From contig CAZUPD010000010.1 of assembly GCA_964621785.1 (NCBI GenBank), forward strand, positions 1 through 64,000: a stretch of 64,000 nucleotides of DNA, given 5' to 3'. Both the position numbers and the translations under genes were made by a program. Shown here piece by piece: positions 60,759-64,000 of the stretch. The stretch's first letter is position 1; every line of letters begins with the position of its first letter. Source of the DNA: JACKDW01 sp964621785 (GTDB taxonomy: Bacteria > Myxococcota_A > Polyangia > Nannocystales > Nannocystaceae). The notes under the pieces are model-generated. The model had not been told where the DNA came from. It was given only the letters and a program-made list of their open reading frames with translations, and made no database searches.

Positions 60759-61988
60759 ATGCAGGCACAGTTGTTCGCAGTGGTTGACGAAGCCTTCGAG
60801 CGCGAGCAGGTTCCGTGGTTTCGGCGTCTCGTCGAACAACCGAGCCATACCTACGCGCGGGAGGATGTGGAAGCGGCGGCTGTGTTAATTGACTCCAAGG
60901 CGGCTGCGCTCGGGCTTGCGTGTACAAAGATTCCCGACGCACACGGCAAGTTTGCTGATCACCGCGTCTACGCCACACCGCCGGCAGCAGCAGGTGCGAA
61001 GTCGCTGGCCCTAGTCGGTCATGTCGATACCGTTTTTCCGCGTTCACTCGGGTTTTTACACTACAGCCGCGACACCGATGCCGCGGGCAATCCCGGGGAC
61101 ATCGTGCGCGGTCCGGGCGTGCTCGATATGAAGTCGGGGTTGAGTGCGATGTTTTTTGCCCTGCAAGCGCTCGAGAAGGTGTTTCCGGGGACATTGGCGC
61201 GGCTGCCATTGCGTTTGATCGTGGTCTCGGACGAAGAGGTCGGATCACCTAGTAGCCGTCGCCTCTACCAGGAATTGGCCCCGAGCCTTGTGGGTGCGTT
61301 GGTGTTTGAGGCCGGTCGCGATGAGGACAAGATCGTCGTCGCCCGCAAGGGTGGTGGGATGTTTACGGTCAAGGCTACGGGACGGGCTGCCCACGCAGGC
61401 AACGATCATGCCGCGGGGGTCAACGCGATTCATGCACTTACATATTTAGTCCACAAGGTCGAGGCGCTCACCGATTACGCGGGCGGGGTGACGGCAAATG
61501 TCGGTCTGATCAGCGGTGGGACGGCGAAAAACACGGTGCCCGAACAGGCCCAAATGACGATCGATACCCGGTTTGTCACCACGGCCTCGGCCGACGAAGT
61601 GGTCGCGAAGATCGAGGCCATGCTCGCCGATCCGTTCGCCGGATGTTCGGGGTTTCCCGAGCGCTTGCGCCGGACCAAGTTTGTCCTCGAGGGCGGCGTG
61701 ACACGACCTCCGATGGAGCCGACGCCGGGGAACGAGGCGCTGCGCAAGGCCTACGAGGCGCACGCGCTGGCGACCGGTCTCAAGGGAGGAGCCGCCCCGC
61801 TTCAAGGAGGTGGGTCCGATGCCAACATCCTCGCCGGCTTGGGAGTCCCGTGTATCGACGGTCTCGGCCCGTACGGAAAATTCTTCCACCGTGTGCAGGA
61901 ATGGAGCAGCCTCACAAGCTTGCGACAGCGAACCCAAGCGCTGGCGAGCTTTTTGGCGCAACAGGCGGGGCGAGCGAGCAGCAGCTAA
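60759..61988 (+). CDS. M20-family metallopeptidase (ArgE/DapE/CPG2-like)
   Basis: 409 residues from the ATG at 60759. Two-zinc ligands are visible: LVGHVDTVF (His, Asp), GPGVLDMKSGLSAM (bridging Asp), VVSDEEVGS (Glu general base and ligand) and FEAGRDEDKIVV, with a late His near KFFHRVQEW. The dimerisation domain includes GRAAHAGNDHAAGVNAI. The family includes acetylornithine deacetylase, succinyl-diaminopimelate desuccinylase and carboxypeptidase G2; the sequence looks closest to the last, but the position after argC-argB makes N-acetylornithine deacetylation plausible. Confidence 0.88.
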   Translation: MQAQLFAVVDEAFEREQVPWFRRLVEQPSHTYAREDVEAAAVLIDSKAAALGLACTKIPDAHGKFADHRVYATPPAAAGAKSLALVGHVDTVFPRSLGFLHYSRDTDAAGNPGDIVRGPGVLDMKSGLSAMFFALQALEKVFPGTLARLPLRLIVVSDEEVGSPSSRRLYQELAPSLVGALVFEAGRDEDKIVVARKGGGMFTVKATGRAAHAGNDHAAGVNAIHALTYLVHKVEALTDYAGGVTANVGLISGGTAKNTVPEQAQMTIDTRFVTTASADEVVAKIEAMLADPFAGCSGFPERLRRTKFVLEGGVTRPPMEPTPGNEALRKAYEAHALATGLKGGAAPLQGGGSDANILAGLGVPCIDGLGPYGKFFHRVQEWSSLTSLRQRTQALASFLAQQAGRASSS

Positions 61989-62151
61989 CCCGAACTTCTC
62001 ACCAAGCTTTCTCCCGCGGGCTGTAAATGTGTTCCGCTCACGCGACAACGCCGCCAGTGCGTCGGACTTGTTCATTTGATTGCGCGCCCAATAGTTACGC
62101 ACCTTTGCAGCCCGCAGCTGAGAAATCCGAGCGAGCAGCCTCGAAGCCAAA

Positions 62152-62233
62152 ACAACCCAAGCACCACCCTCGACAGTCGGTCGGGCCCCAACCCTTCGCC
62201 GTGCGAGTGCCTACGCCGCGATCATAAAGAGCG
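62152..62233 (+). repeat. Dispersed intergenic repeat, copy B
   Basis: AACCCAAGCACCACCCTCGACAG and the segment ending CTACGCCGCGATCAT align with copy A at about 28415-28497 in the same orientation. It ends 47 bases upstream of the CNNM/CorC-type gene. Function unknown. Confidence 0.6.
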
Positions 62234-62280
62234 GTCCGCTTGCGCGCCGGACGAACTGGTGAGACAACCACCGGACCGAC

Positions 62281-63588
62281 ATGGACGATACCGACACCCT
62301 CGAGGTGCTAATCGTGCTCCTTTGCCTGATCGGGAGTATGTTTTTTTCCGGCTCCGAGACCGTTGTGACGAGCCTCGATGATCGCCGAGCCCGACGGATT
62401 GTCGAAGCTGGGGGGCGCGGTTCCACCCTGATGGGGATGTGGGTCCATCATCCGGTTCGCGTGTTGTCGACGATCTTAGTCGGCAACAACATCACCAACA
62501 CGCTGATGGGTGCGCTCGTCACCGCCTTGGCGATCCGTCACTTCGGCGGTGGTCCGTACGGCGAGTACGCGGTCGCAACCGCAGTGTTTATCACCACCGT
62601 GTTGTTGCTGATCTTCGGCGAGATTACACCCAAGGCGGTCGGCCGAGCCCACTCCGAAAAGATCGCGTTACCGGCGTTGGCGGTGCTGCAGGTGATCAGC
62701 AAAATCATGGCGCCGGTTCTGTGGTTGCTGACCAAGATCACCAACTTTATCGTCCGGAGGTTGGTCGGCGATCAGAACCTGAGCCCGCTCAATCGGGTCA
62801 CGACCGACGAAATTGGCTACCTGGTCAAGGTCGGACGCCGCGAGGGATCGATCGCTGCCGAACAGGCCGCGCTACTTCAGGGAATCGTACGGTTCGAAGA
62901 CAAGATCGTGCGCGACATCCTGATTCCGGTCGACAAGGTGACCGCGGTCGACCTCAGCTGGGGTGTCAAGCGCGTCAGTCAGGTCGCCGGCCGCTCGGGT
63001 CACAGCCGCCTCCCGGTGTACGAGGGCAACATCGACAACATCAAGGGGATCTTGCATATCAAACAACTCGTCGGTCTCGGCCCCGAGGAAAGTATTGCCC
63101 GGATCCTTCGGCCGCCGGTGTTCATCAGCGAATCGTTGCGTCTACATGATCTCTTGCAGCGGTTCAAAGAACAGCGGGTGCACCTCGGGATCGTGGTCGA
63201 CGATGCCGGCGATACGGTCGGGGTGGTGACGCTCGAGGATGTGCTCGAGCAGATTGTCGGCCAGATCTTCGACGAAACCGACCGCGCACCTCTTCCGTCC
63301 GCCAATGCCCAAAGCGGCCTCTTTTACTTCGATGGCCAAGACAGTTTGACGCGGGTCGAAGAGGAACTCGTGACCGACGAGGTCGCCGAAGAGATGGAGG
63401 GGGTCGACAGCGTCGGTGACTTGCTGACCCGTCTGGCCGGTCAAATCCCAGTCGCCGGTTCGGTGTTCGTCTGGGAGCGTCTGCGGTTTAAGGTGCTGGC
63501 CGCCGACGCACGCCACGTGATCCGCGTGAGCGTTGAGAAGATCGAGCCGATGGTCGACAGCGAAGATTCGAACGATTCGGAGTTGTAG
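62281..63588 (+). CDS. CNNM/CBS/CorC-type transporter-associated protein (hemolysin C family)
   Basis: 435 residues. The N-terminal CNNM/DUF21 domain has three or four membrane segments (GSMFFSGSETVVTSLDDRRARR, LVGNNITNTLMGALVTAL, FGEITPKAVGRAHSEKIALP). A CBS pair follows (MVRFEDKIVRDILIPVDKVTAVD-like, then LRLHDLLQRFKEQRVHLGIVVDDAGDTVGVVTLEDVLEQIVG). A CorC/HlyC C-terminal domain ends the protein. The family is linked to magnesium or cobalt efflux and resistance. No partner gene is visible. Confidence 0.92.
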   Translation: MDDTDTLEVLIVLLCLIGSMFFSGSETVVTSLDDRRARRIVEAGGRGSTLMGMWVHHPVRVLSTILVGNNITNTLMGALVTALAIRHFGGGPYGEYAVATAVFITTVLLLIFGEITPKAVGRAHSEKIALPALAVLQVISKIMAPVLWLLTKITNFIVRRLVGDQNLSPLNRVTTDEIGYLVKVGRREGSIAAEQAALLQGIVRFEDKIVRDILIPVDKVTAVDLSWGVKRVSQVAGRSGHSRLPVYEGNIDNIKGILHIKQLVGLGPEESIARILRPPVFISESLRLHDLLQRFKEQRVHLGIVVDDAGDTVGVVTLEDVLEQIVGQIFDETDRAPLPSANAQSGLFYFDGQDSLTRVEEELVTDEVAEEMEGVDSVGDLLTRLAGQIPVAGSVFVWERLRFKVLAADARHVIRVSVEKIEPMVDSEDSNDSEL

Positions 63589-63669
63589 GTCCGGTCGACC
63601 GCCCAACGTCGACGTGCTGCGACCGCGAGTCTGCGTGAAGCCAGAGCTCGGCGAGCACGGGTGTAGGTT

Positions 63670-63999
63670 TCAGGTGGCCAGGTGGGCGCGAGCACGTGCC
63701 AGGGCCCAGGTCGGGAAAATTTGTCGATACAAGCGATAGTCGAGGACTGCCGTATTGAAAAATACGCCACTTGCCGGTTCTTCGGGCCAGGTTCCATCGG
63801 CCTGTTGGCGCGAGAGCAGGAATTGAAGTCCCTGTTCGACCGCTTGGGCTACGGCCGGTTGTTCTGGACGCAGGTCGAGCAGGGTCAGCAGCGCCCAGGA
63901 TGTCTGGACGACCAGGCTCGGTTCGCCCGGGGGTAAGGGAACAGGCTCGCCGTTGTGGAGTCCGCGAAAACTCTCCCCCCATCCGCCGTCGGGGCGTTG
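63670..63999 (-). CDS. Triterpene cyclase, probably oxidosqualene cyclase (C-terminal fragment)
   Basis: Partial gene running off the right edge; 109 residues and a TGA at 63672-63670 are visible. The frame has no start codon inside the window. Two QW motifs are present (QRPDGGWGES and QQADGTWPEE), with VVQTSWALLTLLDL between them, and the end GVFFNTAVLDYRLYRQIFPTWALARARAHL matches the C-terminus of squalene/oxidosqualene cyclases. GVFFN and YRQIFPTWAL favour the oxidosqualene (lanosterol/cycloartenol-type) branch over hopene cyclases. It would close 2,3-oxidosqualene into a sterol skeleton, a known trait of Nannocystineae. Confidence 0.85.
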   Translation of the reverse strand, partial: QRPDGGWGESFRGLHNGEPVPLPPGEPSLVVQTSWALLTLLDLRPEQPAVAQAVEQGLQFLLSRQQADGTWPEEPASGVFFNTAVLDYRLYRQIFPTWALARARAHLAT

Positions 64000-64000
64000 A

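Noticed and set aside
63488..63982. 164-residue minus-strand frame at the right edge
   Set aside because: Different frame from the cyclase fragment; Arg/Pro/Thr-rich, overlapping the end of the CNNM/CorC gene, no domain.

Overview
The window looks like chromosomal DNA of a Nannocystineae-type myxobacterium (Enhygromyxa/Plesiocystis/Nannocystis relatives). The evidence is a GC-rich genome, two Hanks-type Ser/Thr kinases, several lipoproteins with long Ser/Thr/Asp/Glu tethers and Cys-rich DUF4215-like repeats, a TPR lipoprotein, an ECF sigma/anti-sigma pair, two class-A-type glycosyltransferases, and the C-terminus of a triterpene (probably oxidosqualene) cyclase cut by the right edge. Sterol synthesis is known from exactly these genera. 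I see no tRNA, CRISPR array, insertion sequence or prophage.

Layout. 1-2514: C-terminal half of the large NAD-glutamate dehydrogenase. 2969-12270: cell-surface genes (Cys-rich lipoprotein, membrane-anchored low-complexity protein, rhomboid protease, MepA-like endopeptidase with LysM domains, CxxCH lipoprotein, Lys/Asp-repeat lipoprotein). 12448-19010: Ser/Thr kinase, MoaD-like protein plus beta-propeller, a TetR regulator facing a DUF4188 gene across two matching operators, and a DUF4215/propeller lipoprotein. 19257-22329: prolyl oligopeptidase and a beta-barrel protein. 22402-24346: a Septu-type PtuA/PtuB defence pair whose ATPase is frameshifted near its end. 24372-29345 (minus): Lnt, AspRS, metallophosphoesterase. 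29615-41763: CtaA, thioredoxin-fold lipoprotein, PlsC, TPR lipoprotein with kinase-FHA protein, eight-heme cytochrome, SulP transporter, aldehyde dehydrogenase, PilT-like protein. 41793-48878: CsrA, a gluzincin/DUF4175-like pair, and a divergent sigma/anti-sigma/secreted protein unit. 49100-56752: AsmA-like GT51 protein, outer-membrane barrel, TrmH, PBP1A, DUF423. 57159-64000: MutH/Sau3AI-like nuclease, ArgC, ArgB, M20 peptidase, CorC/CNNM-type protein, cyclase C-terminus.

Several gene groups act on the envelope: lipoprotein maturation (Lnt) serves the many lipoproteins, GT51/PBP1A build peptidoglycan, MepA trims it, and the ECF module may sense the envelope. argC, argB and the M20 peptidase can be read as an arginine-synthesis block.

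The most unusual signal is not a gene. A degenerate 10-bp palindrome, TGYANNTRCA, occurs 42 times by my hand count, against about two expected by chance for this base composition. It lies mostly inside genes of every kind, where it forces AT-ending codons. I regard it as a candidate genome-wide DNA signal comparable in style to cyanobacterial HIP1.
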